59,038 nt of DNA, from NCBI GenBank assembly GCA_900541025.1, contig UQIL01000014.1, positions 1 through 59,038 on the forward strand. The letters are read 5' to 3'. The notes beneath the pieces are model-generated. The model was not told where the DNA came from. It worked only from the letters and a program-made list of their open reading frames with translations, and made no database searches. Position numbers and translations under genes: made by a program. The first letter of the stretch is position 1. The number at the start of each line of letters is the position of its first letter. This DNA comes from an uncultured Collinsella sp. (GTDB lineage Bacteria > Actinomycetota > Coriobacteriia > Coriobacteriales > Coriobacteriaceae). Positions 34,698-43,863 of this stretch are shown here, piece after piece.

Positions 34698-34770
34698 TGG
34701 AGACGAGGGGGATCGAACCCCTGACCTCTTGACTGCCAGTCAAGCGCTCTCCCAGCTGAGCTACGCCCCC
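34698..34770 (-). tRNA. tRNA-Ala (GGC), copy 2
   Basis: Identical in sequence to copy 1 at 33905-33977, including the G3-U70 pair and GGC anticodon. Confidence 0.97.
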
Positions 34771-34783
34771 GTGACGAGGAGAT

Positions 34784-34812
34784 ACTATAGGGGAAGATCT
34801 TCGGGGTTGCAA
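34784..34812 (-). promoter_or_regulatory. Promoter of tRNA-Ala copy 2
   Basis: Minus strand: -35 TTGCAA (34807-34812), 17-bp spacer, -10 TATAGT (34784-34789). Outside the exact repeat, this promoter keeps both boxes and the spacing of copy 1 although the spacer has diverged. Confidence 0.85.
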
Positions 34813-34843
34813 GGGGGAATTTTGAATTGGCTATCCTCCTTAC

Positions 34844-34916
34844 GGGTTTTCCTGGGACGGGGCAGAAATAATCACTCTTCGAGCGATCATTTCTATCCAC
34901 CGTCCCGATAAAACCC
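34844..34916 (-). repeat. Long imperfect hairpin after thiamine pyrophosphokinase gene
   Basis: Arms of 34 and 36 nt (34844-34877 and 34881-34916) pair with scattered mismatches around TTC. It begins 14 nt past the stop codon of the upstream minus-strand gene. It may terminate transcription or be a REP-like unit; there is no clear T-run. Confidence 0.65.
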
Positions 34917-34930
34917 TGATGCGATAGTCC

Positions 34931-35572
34931 TTACTTGTAGAGGTAAGCGATGGCGGTGCCGGTGTGGACTTGGATCTTAGCCGTTCCTCTTACGATGTTG
35001 CTGATGCCGGTGTCGGCCAATAAGCCTAATGGGCTGTGGTCTAGTTCCCATTCTAGGCCTTGTTCGCTTACTTCCGTGTTTGGGGCGATTGCGATGATGG
35101 AGAAGGTGCTGCCGGCTGCGTCTTCTATGGTCCAGGTTTCGTTCTGATGCAGGATTCTGGCCGTTACTTTGTCTTCTTTGATCCAGACGGGGGCGTCGTT
35201 GTAGTTGGCTAGTAGGCCTAGGACGGAGAGAGCCATGTCGGGGCGGCCTCCGGTGGCGCAGGTTGTGTACAGTTCGGCACCGGGCCAGCGGCGACGGATT
35301 GCGTCTAGAGCTAATGCTAGATCAGTGTAGTCCTTGTAGGGGTTGTGGCGTTCGACTTCGAAGTCTTCAGCGGCATCGACCAGGGCGCGGCCGGCATCGC
35401 TTACGGTGTCGGCGTCGCCGACGTAGACGTCACAGTTCAGGCCCGCGCCTAGTAGGGCATCCAGGCCGCGGTCTACGGCTACAATGCGATCGCACTCCCC
35501 TGCCAGCTGGCGCAGCAGCTCGGGGCTCGCCACCACCGGCGAGCCGCAGACTACTAATACTTTGCAAGCCAC
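34931..35572 (-). CDS. thiN: Thiamine pyrophosphokinase
   Basis: A 213-residue enzyme that makes thiamine diphosphate from thiamine and ATP. The N-terminal domain has VDRGLDALL, a GDADTVS motif standing where GDFDS is usual, and KDYTDLALAL with the conserved D-x-T-D; the C-terminal thiamin-binding domain has an S-SIIAIAP strand and ends GTAIAYLYK. GDADT instead of GDFDS is seen in several coriobacterial-type sequences, to my memory. It lies nine bases after the HAD gene. Confidence 0.87.
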   Translation of the reverse strand: MACKVLVVCGSPVVASPELLRQLAGECDRIVAVDRGLDALLGAGLNCDVYVGDADTVSDAGRALVDAAEDFEVERHNPYKDYTDLALALDAIRRRWPGAELYTTCATGGRPDMALSVLGLLANYNDAPVWIKEDKVTARILHQNETWTIEDAAGSTFSIIAIAPNTEVSEQGLEWELDHSPLGLLADTGISNIVRGTAKIQVHTGTAIAYLYK

Positions 35573-35581
35573 AGCCCTCGC

Positions 35582-36271
35582 CTAGCCCTCAAACTCAAGA
35601 ATGCGATTCAGACACAGCTCTTCATAACTGTCGATAAAAATCTCGCAGTTGTTGCGAACGTCATCGCGATTCGTGTGCCCCAGCGGGTCATAAATGCCAA
35701 CGCGCTTAAAGCCGGCGGTACCAGAACTCTTCAGGCCAAATGCAGCGTCCTCAAAAACCCAGGCAGTATCAAACGCATGTCCGTGGCGCTCCTCCAAACG
35801 GCGCAACGCCAGCTCGTAAATATCAGGGAAGTGCTTGGAGCGACCCGCCTCGCCCGTGGTGGTAATAAAGTCCATGTACGGCGCCACACCGGAGCCATCT
35901 AGCGCGGCCTGCACCAAATGGGCCGTCGTGGAGGTTGCCACGCACATGGCTATACCGGCCTTCTGGGCCTGCTGCAAAAACGGCAGCAATCCGGCAATCG
36001 GTGCGACCTTCGAGTATCCCTCAAGCAAAATGCCGCACAGCTCCTCATACAGCTCGGGGCCTTCTTCCTTAACACCCCACAGATCGTGGTATGCCTGGCA
36101 CTCGTCCTCCAGCGACAAGGGGCCAAAATTGGCAAAGTCCTCGGGTGTAACGTCAACCCCGTGTCGGCGCAATAACTCTGGCTGGGCATAGGCCCAAACG
36201 GGGGTACTGTTCACCAACGTGCCGTCGCAATCGAAAATAAAAGCGACATTGGGGGCGGCGGTCTGGGACAT
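35582..36271 (-). CDS. HAD-superfamily hydrolase, beta-PGM-like
   Basis: A 229-residue HAD phosphatase with an alpha-helical cap: nucleophile motif FDCDGTLVNSTPVW, second motif VATSTTAH (Ser/Thr), Lys near RSKHFPDIY, and the acidic motif VFEDAAFGLKSS. It resembles phosphoglycolate phosphatase and beta-phosphoglucomutase; the mutase role needs a second Asp (usually DxD), and DCDG has it. Substrate unknown. The ATG at 36271 has GAAAGG upstream. Confidence 0.87.
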   Translation of the reverse strand: MSQTAAPNVAFIFDCDGTLVNSTPVWAYAQPELLRRHGVDVTPEDFANFGPLSLEDECQAYHDLWGVKEEGPELYEELCGILLEGYSKVAPIAGLLPFLQQAQKAGIAMCVATSTTAHLVQAALDGSGVAPYMDFITTTGEAGRSKHFPDIYELALRRLEERHGHAFDTAWVFEDAAFGLKSSGTAGFKRVGIYDPLGHTNRDDVRNNCEIFIDSYEELCLNRILEFEG

Positions 36272-36307
36272 ATACGAACCTTTCGATGTCAAATGGTAAA
36301 CAACCTG

Positions 36308-36380
36308 CTAAAAACGTTTTACCAAACGTCAGCCTAACAGTTTTGAAACCCTAATTGGTAAAACTGTCAAGAGTTTTACC
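36308..36380. promoter_or_regulatory. LacI-type palindromes upstream of glgB
   Basis: CTAAAAACGTTTTACC (36308-36323) is a CG-centred palindrome of the kind LacI-family maltose regulators bind. A spaced pair GGTAAAAC (36357-36364) and GTTTTACC (36373-36380) follows. The same GGTAAAACG core recurs before the GH13-GH77 gene. The interval 36272-36602 contains no gene. No LacI regulator lies in the window. Confidence 0.45.
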
Positions 36381-36602
36381 ACGGCAATTCTGCCAGTGGT
36401 ATAAACATGGCGCTTACCGATTAAACGCCCCCGCAAATCCACTTTCGTCCATAAAACTAACGTACAGGTGTTATCGTAGTTTCTGCCGAAAGTTCCACCG
36501 AGCACGCGAGGTGGAACGAATCATAGAACTATCGCCGTCCCTTCGATTCGTGCAGCCCTGGACCTTTCGCATTTAGTCACCAAGGCAACACGCTGCCGCG
36601 TC

Positions 36603-38864
36603 ATGATGGGATCAAACGTGAGCGATACAAAGCTAAAGCCAGTAACCAAAAAGCCAGCAACCCGCAAGCCGGCTCCGCACGCACCGGAGCTCTCTAAGGA
36701 CGATGTCTATCTGTTTGGCATCGGTATGTGGGAGCGCAGCTGGGAAAAGATGGGCGCGCACCCCGACACGCAGAATCGTACGCGCGGCTGGCGTTTTTGC
36801 GTTTGGGCGCCCGATGTAAAGAGCGTCCACGTCATTGGTGAATTTAACGACTGGGATGAGGAAGCCAACCCGCTGGTGCCCGTGCATACGAGCGCTATCT
36901 GGGAAGGCTTTATTCCTGGTGCCGAGCAAGGACAGCTTTATAAGTATCTGATCGAGACCAACGAGGGCGAAAAGCTCTACAAGGCAGATCCGTACGCCTT
37001 TAAGGCCGAGTGCCCTCCGGGAACGGCCAGCGTGCTGTGGACCCTCGACGGCTACAAGTGGAACGACGCCGCGTGGCTCAAGCGCCGTGCCGGTCACAAC
37101 CACATGTCGCAGCCCCTCAACATCTACGAGGTGCATATTGGTTCGTGGAAGCGCCACGGCGACGCGCCGCAGGGCGAGCCGGACGAGTACGGCAACTACC
37201 CCGGCCCTATGGATCCCTTCCCCGCGCAGCGCGGCGAGTTCTACACCTACGACGATCTGTCGGTGGAGCTCGTGGACTACGTGCGCGACATGGGCTATAC
37301 ACACATCGAGGTCATGCCGCTCATGGAGCATCCCTTCGATGGCTCCTGGGGCTACCAGACGACCGGCTACTATGCCGCCACGTCGCGCTACGGCGACCCG
37401 CAGCAGCTCATGCACTTTATCGATGCGTGCCACGAGGCGCGCATCGGCGTGATCATGGACTGGGTGCCCGGCGGTTTTTGCGCCGACTCCCACGGCCTTG
37501 CCACTTTTAACGGCCACATGCTGTTTGAGCACGAGATTCACCCCAACTGGGGCACGCATAAGTTCGATTTCGCCCGCGGCGAGGTCCGCTCCTTCCTGGT
37601 CTCCAACGTGCTGTACTGGCTCGAGAACTTCCACGTGGACGGCATTCGCATGGACGGCGTGTCCAGTATGCTGTACCTCAACTTTGGCATCGACGATCCC
37701 GGCCAAAAGAAGTTCAACAAGTATGGTACCGAGGAGGACCTGGACGCCAGCGCGTTTATCCGCCAGGTCAACTGCGCCGTGGAGGCACACTACCCCGACG
37801 TGATGATGATGGCCGAGGAGTCCACCGCGTGGCCGCTCGTGACCTATCCGCCGCAGGACGGCGGCCTGGGCTTCCACTACAAGTGGGACATGGGCTGGAT
37901 GAACGACACCCTGCACTACATGCAGACCGATTTTCCGTGGCGCCCCGGCAACCACGGGCTGCTCACGTTCTCCATCATGTACGCCTTTACCGAGAACTTC
38001 ATTTGCCCGTTGAGCCACGACGAGGTCGTGCACGGCAAGTGCTCGCTCATCGGCCGCATGCCGGGCGACTGGTGGCGCCAGTTTGCCGGCCTGCGCACGC
38101 TGGCCTTCTACCAGATGACGCACCCCGGTGCCAAGCTCAACTTTATGGGTAACGAGATCGGCCAGTTTATCGAGTGGCGCTACTACGAGTCCATCCAGTG
38201 GTTCCTGACCGAGGAGTACGAGACCCACCGTCATCATCAGGCGTTTATCAAGGCGCTCAACCACCTGTACACCGCCGAGCCCGCCCTGTACGAGCGCGGC
38301 TTCACCGACGACGGCTTTACCTGGATCGACGCGGACAACTCCAAGCAGTCCATCGTGAGCTTTGTGCGCCAGGGCGAGGACATCGACGACGACCTGGTGA
38401 TCCTGATCAACTTTGACCCGGCGAGCTACGAGAGCTTCCGCGTGGGCGTGCCGCGCGAGGGTGACTGGGAGGTCATCTTCGACTCCGACCGTCCCGAGTT
38501 TGGCGGCAGCGGCTATGCCGGCGAGGAGCCTTACACCTGCTCGAGCGAGCCCTATCCCTGGAACGGGCAGATGGACTCCATTGAGATCAAGGTGCCCGGA
38601 CTGGCTGGCGTGGTGCTTAAGCGCCGCGGTCCCAGCAGCTATAAGCCGCCCGTGGTCGAGGAGCCCAAGAAGGCCACGCGTAAGCGTACGTCCTCGGTGA
38701 AGCCCAAGGCCGCGGCTGCAAAGAAGGCTCCGGCCAAGGCGAAGGCTGCCAAGCCCGCTGCCAAGGCTTCGGCCAAATCCACCACGGCCAAAAAGGCAGC
38801 CACCAAAAAGGCTGCTCCCAAGGCCAAGGCAGCCGCTGTTAAGGCTTCTGCCAAGAAAGCGTAA
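36603..38864 (+). CDS. glgB: Glycogen branching enzyme with Lys/Ala-rich tail
   Basis: A 753-residue GH13 1,4-alpha-glucan branching enzyme that adds alpha-1,6 branches. Order: a basic N-terminal stretch (KPVTKKPATRKP), a CBM48-like domain (GWRFCVWAPDVKSVHVIGEF), the GH13 barrel, and a C-terminal beta domain. Catalytic residues: nucleophile Asp in GIRMDGVSSMLY, acid Glu in MAEESTAWP, and Asp in LSHDEVVHGK. From about residue 689 a 65-residue tail rich in K, A, P and T (KKATRKRTSSVKPKA...) has no counterpart in ordinary GlgB and looks like histone H1 or HU tails. The start ATG has a weak ribosome site; ATG 36606 or a GTG a few codons on are alternatives. First gene of the glg run. Confidence 0.95.
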   Translation: MMGSNVSDTKLKPVTKKPATRKPAPHAPELSKDDVYLFGIGMWERSWEKMGAHPDTQNRTRGWRFCVWAPDVKSVHVIGEFNDWDEEANPLVPVHTSAIWEGFIPGAEQGQLYKYLIETNEGEKLYKADPYAFKAECPPGTASVLWTLDGYKWNDAAWLKRRAGHNHMSQPLNIYEVHIGSWKRHGDAPQGEPDEYGNYPGPMDPFPAQRGEFYTYDDLSVELVDYVRDMGYTHIEVMPLMEHPFDGSWGYQTTGYYAATSRYGDPQQLMHFIDACHEARIGVIMDWVPGGFCADSHGLATFNGHMLFEHEIHPNWGTHKFDFARGEVRSFLVSNVLYWLENFHVDGIRMDGVSSMLYLNFGIDDPGQKKFNKYGTEEDLDASAFIRQVNCAVEAHYPDVMMMAEESTAWPLVTYPPQDGGLGFHYKWDMGWMNDTLHYMQTDFPWRPGNHGLLTFSIMYAFTENFICPLSHDEVVHGKCSLIGRMPGDWWRQFAGLRTLAFYQMTHPGAKLNFMGNEIGQFIEWRYYESIQWFLTEEYETHRHHQAFIKALNHLYTAEPALYERGFTDDGFTWIDADNSKQSIVSFVRQGEDIDDDLVILINFDPASYESFRVGVPREGDWEVIFDSDRPEFGGSGYAGEEPYTCSSEPYPWNGQMDSIEIKVPGLAGVVLKRRGPSSYKPPVVEEPKKATRKRTSSVKPKAAAAKKAPAKAKAAKPAAKASAKSTTAKKAATKKAAPKAKAAAVKASAKKA

Positions 38865-38958
38865 CAAAGGCGTTACCACTGTAATTACCCGTCCCACGGG
38901 GGCGTAGGATACATGTCATAACCGTTCCGGGAGAAACATCCCCGGGGGAAAGGAACGT

Positions 38959-41385
38959 ATGAATAAGATCTTCGACAACAAGCAGGAGTTTACCGAGCTC
39001 TATCGCGATGCCGTCATGAGCATCAGCGGCAAGAGCGTCGAAGCCGCCAGCGACCTCGACCGCTTTAACGCCCTGGCCAAGCTCGTGGCCGAGAAGGCCC
39101 GCACCGTTGCCACCAAGAGCGACGCCCGCGCCACCGCCGAGGGCAAGAAGCGCGTGTACTACTTCTCGATTGAGTTTTTGATCGGCCGCCTGCTCGACAA
39201 CTACCTGCTCAACTTTGGCGTGCGAGACATGGTCGCCGAGGCGCTCGACGACATGGGCTTTGACCTGTCCGTCATCGAGAACCAGGAGCCCGATCCGGCG
39301 CTGGGCAACGGTGGCCTGGGCCGTCTGGCCGCATGCTTCCTGGATTCCATGGCAGCCGAGGGCATTGCCGGCTACGGCAACGGCATGCGCTACCGCTACG
39401 GCCTGTTTAAGCAGGAGATCGTCAACGGCAGCCAGGTCGAGGCCACTGACGAGTGGCTCACCCACGGCTATCCCTGGGAGGTCCGTCGTCAGGACAAGGC
39501 CGTGACCATCAAGTTTGGTGGCCGTGTTGAGGGCTTTGAGGAGAACGGCCGCACGTTCTACCGCACGGTGGACACGCAGGATATCCTGGCTGTCCCCTAC
39601 GACATCCCCGTGGTGGGCTATGCCGGCGAGACCGTCAACAAGCTGCGCGTCTGGGCTGCCGAGCCGGTCGAGGAGCACTTTGACCTTGAGGCCTTCAACC
39701 GCGGCGACTATGCCCAGGCCGATGCCGAGCGCGCCGAGGCCGAGGCCATCAGCGCCATCCTCTACCCCAACGACGCCGGCGAGCACGGCCGTCTGTTGCG
39801 CCTGAAGCAGGAGTACCTGTTTGTTTCGGCCGGCATCTACAGCCTGCTCGACACCTTTGAGAAGGAGCACGGCGAGAACTGGGAGCTGCTTCCGCAGTTT
39901 GTGGCAATCCATACTAACGACACGCACCCCGCCATGTGCGGCCCCGAGCTCATGCGTATCCTCATCGACGAGAAGAAGCTCGAGTGGGACGACGCCTGGA
40001 ACATCGTGACGCAGGTTGTGAGCTACACCAACCACACCATCCTGCCCGAGGCTCTGGAGAAATGGCCCATCGGCACGTTCTCCAAGCTCCTCCCCCGCGT
40101 GTACCAGATCATCGACGAGATCAGCCGTCGTTGGCACGAGTCGTTCGACACCACTCAGGAGGGCTGGCAGGAGCGTCTGCGCCAGACCGCCATCCTGTGG
40201 GACGGCGAGATTCGCATGGCCAACCTGTCCGTGATCTGCAGCCACAGCGTCAACGGCGTGGCCAAGATCCACTCCGACATCATCAAGAACATCGTGCTCA
40301 AGGACTTCTATGCCCTGACGCCCGAGAAGTTCAACAACAAGACCAACGGCATCTCGCACCGTCGCTTCTTTGCCGAGGCCAACCCCACCTATGCCAAGCT
40401 CGTGACCGAGGCCATTGGCGATGGCTGGCTTAAGGACGCCTTTGAGCTGGAGAAGCTCAAGGAGTTTAAGGACGACACCGAGTTCCTGAAGGCCTTGGGT
40501 GCCTCCAAGCGCGCCAACAAGGAGCGCCTGGCCGCCTACGTCAAGGCCGAGACCGGTCTGGTTATCGACCCCAACACCGTCTTCGATGTCCAGGTAAAGC
40601 GCTTCCATGCCTACAAGCGCCAGCTCATGAACATCATGAAGGTGATGGACATCTACAACCGTCGCATCGCCGATCCCAACTTCCACGTGACGCCGACGAC
40701 CTTCATCTTTAGCGGCAAGGCTGCCTCGAGCTACACCTTCGCCAAGGAGACCATCCGCCTCATTAACTCCGTGGCCGACGTCATCAACAACGACGCCCGC
40801 GTCAACGAGGTCATGAAGGTCTGCTTTATCCCCAACTTCCGCGTGAGCAACGCCCAGCTCATCTACCCTGCCGCCGAGATCTCGGAGCAGATCTCCACAG
40901 CCGGCAAGGAGGCCTCGGGCACGTCCAATATGAAGCTCATGATGAACGGCGCCATTACGCTGGGCACCCTCGACGGCGCCAACATCGAGATCGCCGACCT
41001 GGCCGGCCGCGAGAACGAGGCCATCTTTGGCCTGACCGCTCCCGAGGTCGAGCAGCTCTGGGCATCCAACAGCTACTTTGCGTGGGATACGCTCAACAAC
41101 GATCGCGAGCGTCTGGGCCGCGTGATGGACGAGCTCAAGGACAACACCTTCGCCGGCCTGTCGGGCAACTTCGAGAGCATCTACAACGAGCTCATGAACA
41201 ACAACGACCCCGACCTGGTCATGGCCGATTTCCGCAGCTACGTGGATGCTTGGGAGGCGCTCACGAACAGCTACAGCGACCAGCAGACCTGGAACCGCAA
41301 GGCGCTGCTCAACACCGCCTCCTCCGGCTGGTTCTCGAGCGACCGCACCATTCGCGAGTACCGCGACGAGATCTGGCACGCGTAA
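38959..41385 (+). CDS. glgP: Glycogen/maltodextrin phosphorylase
   Basis: An 808-residue GT35 enzyme that releases glucose-1-phosphate from glycogen ends. It shows FSIEFLIGRLLDNYLLNFG, GLGRLAACFLDS, NDTHPAMCGPELMRIL and the PLP lysine region ASGTSNMKLMMNGAITLGT (usually ASGTGNMK; Ser replaces Gly). Length is normal. The ribosome site GGAAAGGAACG lies inside a small hairpin arm (CGTTCC/GGAACG). Confidence 0.96.
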   Translation: MNKIFDNKQEFTELYRDAVMSISGKSVEAASDLDRFNALAKLVAEKARTVATKSDARATAEGKKRVYYFSIEFLIGRLLDNYLLNFGVRDMVAEALDDMGFDLSVIENQEPDPALGNGGLGRLAACFLDSMAAEGIAGYGNGMRYRYGLFKQEIVNGSQVEATDEWLTHGYPWEVRRQDKAVTIKFGGRVEGFEENGRTFYRTVDTQDILAVPYDIPVVGYAGETVNKLRVWAAEPVEEHFDLEAFNRGDYAQADAERAEAEAISAILYPNDAGEHGRLLRLKQEYLFVSAGIYSLLDTFEKEHGENWELLPQFVAIHTNDTHPAMCGPELMRILIDEKKLEWDDAWNIVTQVVSYTNHTILPEALEKWPIGTFSKLLPRVYQIIDEISRRWHESFDTTQEGWQERLRQTAILWDGEIRMANLSVICSHSVNGVAKIHSDIIKNIVLKDFYALTPEKFNNKTNGISHRRFFAEANPTYAKLVTEAIGDGWLKDAFELEKLKEFKDDTEFLKALGASKRANKERLAAYVKAETGLVIDPNTVFDVQVKRFHAYKRQLMNIMKVMDIYNRRIADPNFHVTPTTFIFSGKAASSYTFAKETIRLINSVADVINNDARVNEVMKVCFIPNFRVSNAQLIYPAAEISEQISTAGKEASGTSNMKLMMNGAITLGTLDGANIEIADLAGRENEAIFGLTAPEVEQLWASNSYFAWDTLNNDRERLGRVMDELKDNTFAGLSGNFESIYNELMNNNDPDLVMADFRSYVDAWEALTNSYSDQQTWNRKALLNTASSGWFSSDRTIREYRDEIWHA

Positions 41386-41423
41386 AGGCGCGCGAGCTCC
41401 CTTATGCCAGCACGGCATTACTC

Positions 41424-41452
41424 GACGGGCGCGACGTTGCGCTGCGCCCGTC
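41424..41452 (+). promoter_or_regulatory. Intercistronic hairpin between glgP and glgC
   Basis: GACGGGCGC (41424-41432) pairs exactly with 41444-41452. There is no T-run; it may stabilise mRNA ends or cause partial termination. Confidence 0.45.
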
Positions 41453-41493
41453 GCTAATGGGTTTAAGAACATCGATGACAGAAGGAGAAATCG

Positions 41494-42642
41494 ATGAGTA
41501 AGAAAGAATGCATCGCGATGCTCCTCGCAGGAGGACAGGGCAGCCGATTGGGGGCACTCACCCAAAAGATCGCTAAGCCGGCGGTTAGCTTTGGTGGCAA
41601 GTTCCGCATTATCGATTTTTCGCTGTCCAACTGCTCCAACTCGGGCATCGACACGGTGGGCGTTCTGACGCAGTACCGTCCCTACCTGCTGCATGCCTAT
41701 GTGGGCTCCGGCGAGGCATGGGATCTGGACAGCCGCGACGGCGGCGTGTCGATCCTGCCGCCGTACGAGACGCAGACCGGTGGCGCCTGGTATGCGGGCA
41801 CGGCCGACGCCATCACGCAGAACCTCGACTACATCAAAGCCAACGACCCCAAGTACGTCCTGATTCTTTCGGGCGATCACCTGTATCGCATGGACTACCG
41901 CAAGATGCTCAAGACGCACATTGAGAATAACGCCGACCTCACGGTGAGCGTTATGCCCGTGCCGTGGGAGGAGGCCAGCCGCTTTGGCATCCTGACCACC
42001 GACCCCGAGGACGGCCGCATCACCAAGTTTACCGAGAAGCCCGAGAAGCCCGATTCGAACCTCGCGTCCATGGGCATCTACATCTTCTCGGCCGACGTCC
42101 TGATCGAGGCGCTTGAGCAGGACGCTCTGGACCAGCGCTCGAGCCACGACTTTGGCAAGGACATCATCCCCAAGCTACTCGGTGAGAACAAGCGCCTGTA
42201 CAGCTACGAGTTCCACGGCTTTTGGAAGGATGTCGGCACCATCGCCAGTTTCCACGAGACCTCGATGGACCTGTTGGGCAACAACCCCGAGTTCGATCTG
42301 TTTGACAAGAACTTCCCCATCATGTCCAACATCACCACGCGTCCGCCGCACTACATTGGCCCGGACGGCCGCCTGGACGACTGCCTGGTCTCCAACGGCT
42401 GCAAGATCTACGGCACCGCTCGCCACTCGATCCTTTCGACCGATGTCATCATCGAAGAGCGCGCCGTGGTCGAGGACTCCGTGCTGCTGCCGGGTGCGCA
42501 CGTTAAGAGCGGCGCGCACATCTGCCGCGCTATTTTGGGCGAGAACTCCACGGTCGAAGAGGGCGTGAAGCTCGGCTCTGTCGATACCACCAAGGATACG
42601 GCCGTCGTTGGAAATGACGTCGTTATCGGGAAGGGGGAATGA
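41494..42642 (+). CDS. glgC: Glucose-1-phosphate adenylyltransferase, catalytic subunit
   Basis: A 382-residue enzyme making ADP-glucose, the committed step of glycogen synthesis. LAGGQGSRLGALTQKIAKPAV is the nucleotide loop; GGAWYAGTADAI and SGDHLYRMDY bind glucose-1-phosphate and metal; the C-terminal left-handed beta-helix has repeated V-DSVLLPGA-type turns. AGGAG precedes the ATG at 41494. It is followed after four bases by glgD, so the enzyme is probably a GlgC-GlgD heterotetramer. Confidence 0.97.
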   Translation: MSKKECIAMLLAGGQGSRLGALTQKIAKPAVSFGGKFRIIDFSLSNCSNSGIDTVGVLTQYRPYLLHAYVGSGEAWDLDSRDGGVSILPPYETQTGGAWYAGTADAITQNLDYIKANDPKYVLILSGDHLYRMDYRKMLKTHIENNADLTVSVMPVPWEEASRFGILTTDPEDGRITKFTEKPEKPDSNLASMGIYIFSADVLIEALEQDALDQRSSHDFGKDIIPKLLGENKRLYSYEFHGFWKDVGTIASFHETSMDLLGNNPEFDLFDKNFPIMSNITTRPPHYIGPDGRLDDCLVSNGCKIYGTARHSILSTDVIIEERAVVEDSVLLPGAHVKSGAHICRAILGENSTVEEGVKLGSVDTTKDTAVVGNDVVIGKGE

Positions 42643-42646
42643 TCCG

Positions 42647-43774
42647 ATGATCAATCGCAAGGCCATCGGTTATATCACCGCTAACTACTCTTCGACCTAC
42701 GGCAGCGTCCTGCTCAAGGACCGCCCCATCGCGTCCGTCCCGATTTTGGGCCGCTACCGCCTGATCGACTTCCCGCTGTCCAACATGATGAATGCCGGTA
42801 TTAAGACCGTCGGCGTCGTCATGCCGGGCAACTATCGCTCGCTGATCGACCACGTGGGCTCGGGCAAGGACTGGGGCCTGGACCGCAAGAAGGGCGGCCT
42901 GTTCATGGTCCCCGGCAACGCGTATGGCACCACCAAGGGCGGCATGCGCTTCCTGCTGCGCGACATCATCTCCAACAAGACGCTGTTCCAGCGCTCGGAC
43001 AAGCCCTATGTTGTGATGATGGGCACCAACATCATCTTTAACATGGACCTCAACACCATCATCGACGCGCACGAGAACTCCGGCGCCCAGATGACCGTGG
43101 TGTACTGCAAGGCCACGCGCAACGTCGATGACGAGACCAAGCTCGAGATTAACGAGAACGGCCGCCTGACGGGCGTGAGCGCCGGCGTCGTGTACGGCGA
43201 CAACGCCTCTATGGACTGCTGCATCGTCAACCGCGAGACGCTGCTCGAGATTATCGACCACTACCAGGCCGCCGACTATCTGGACCTGCTCGAGGCACTC
43301 CAGGGCGACTTTGGCAACATCGATGTGTGCAGCTACGAGTACAAGGGCGAGGTCGTGGGCGTGTTTAGCGAGAAGTCGCTGTACCGCCGCAGCATGGACC
43401 TGCTCGACCAGACCGTGGCCGACCAGCTCTTTGACCCCGAGCGCCCGATCCTGACCAAGGCTCACGACGTGCCGCCTTCGCGCTATGCAACCGGTAGCCA
43501 CGCGTGCAACTCGATCATCTCGGCCGGCTGCATCATCAAGGGCACCGTGCGCAACTCGATCCTGTCGCGCGGCGTTGTGGTTGAGGAAGGCGCTTCGGTG
43601 ACCAACTCGATCATCAACCAGAGCTGCATCATCAAGAGCGGCGCCCGCGTTGAGAATGCCATCCTGGACAAGAACAACGTGGTTCCCACCAACACCGAGC
43701 TTCGCGGCACGCCCGAGAACATCCTGGTGCTGGGCAAGGCCCCGTTAACTTCTGATATCACCAACGCGAGCTAG
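42647..43774 (+). CDS. glgD: GlgD, non-catalytic ADP-glucose pyrophosphorylase subunit
   Basis: A 375-residue GlgC paralogue. The fold is kept (PILGRYRLIDFPLSNMMNAG, FMVPGNAYGTTKGGM, beta-helix end), but the GGxGxRLxxLTxxxxKPAV nucleotide loop is missing: the start reads AIGYITANYSSTYGSVLLKD. This is the regulatory GlgD type known from Gram-positives, which boosts GlgC. The ATG at 42647 follows AAGGGGGAA. Confidence 0.95.
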   Translation: MINRKAIGYITANYSSTYGSVLLKDRPIASVPILGRYRLIDFPLSNMMNAGIKTVGVVMPGNYRSLIDHVGSGKDWGLDRKKGGLFMVPGNAYGTTKGGMRFLLRDIISNKTLFQRSDKPYVVMMGTNIIFNMDLNTIIDAHENSGAQMTVVYCKATRNVDDETKLEINENGRLTGVSAGVVYGDNASMDCCIVNRETLLEIIDHYQAADYLDLLEALQGDFGNIDVCSYEYKGEVVGVFSEKSLYRRSMDLLDQTVADQLFDPERPILTKAHDVPPSRYATGSHACNSIISAGCIIKGTVRNSILSRGVVVEEGASVTNSIINQSCIIKSGARVENAILDKNNVVPTNTELRGTPENILVLGKAPLTSDITNAS

Positions 43775-43805
43775 CTTTGGCACCGCAACATCGCTCGTAA
43801 CACGT

Positions 43806-43841
43806 AGAATAGCCGCCCGGTTTGCGCCAGGCGGCTATTCT
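43806..43841 (+). promoter_or_regulatory. 12-bp hairpin between glgD and glgA
   Basis: AGAATAGCCGCC (43806-43817) pairs perfectly with 43830-43841. It is followed by CGAATT, not a T-run. It could slow or process the transcript between glgD and glgA. Confidence 0.55.
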
Positions 43842-43863
43842 CGAATTGCAACAGGGAGACAAT

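Larger units (their letters stand above)
34598..34773. repeat. 176-bp direct repeat, copy 2 (tRNA-Ala)
   Basis: Identical by eye to 33805-33980. The copied ABC-F start here encodes only MILLVDKI before running into VR and a stop codon, so it is a non-functional stub. Confidence 0.93.

Noticed and set aside
36633..38897. Long open frame on the minus strand opposite glgB (and similar ones opposite glgP and glgA)
   Set aside because: These are antisense shadows produced by GC-rich codon bias; they lack ribosome sites and family motifs, and the plus-strand frames are clear enzymes.
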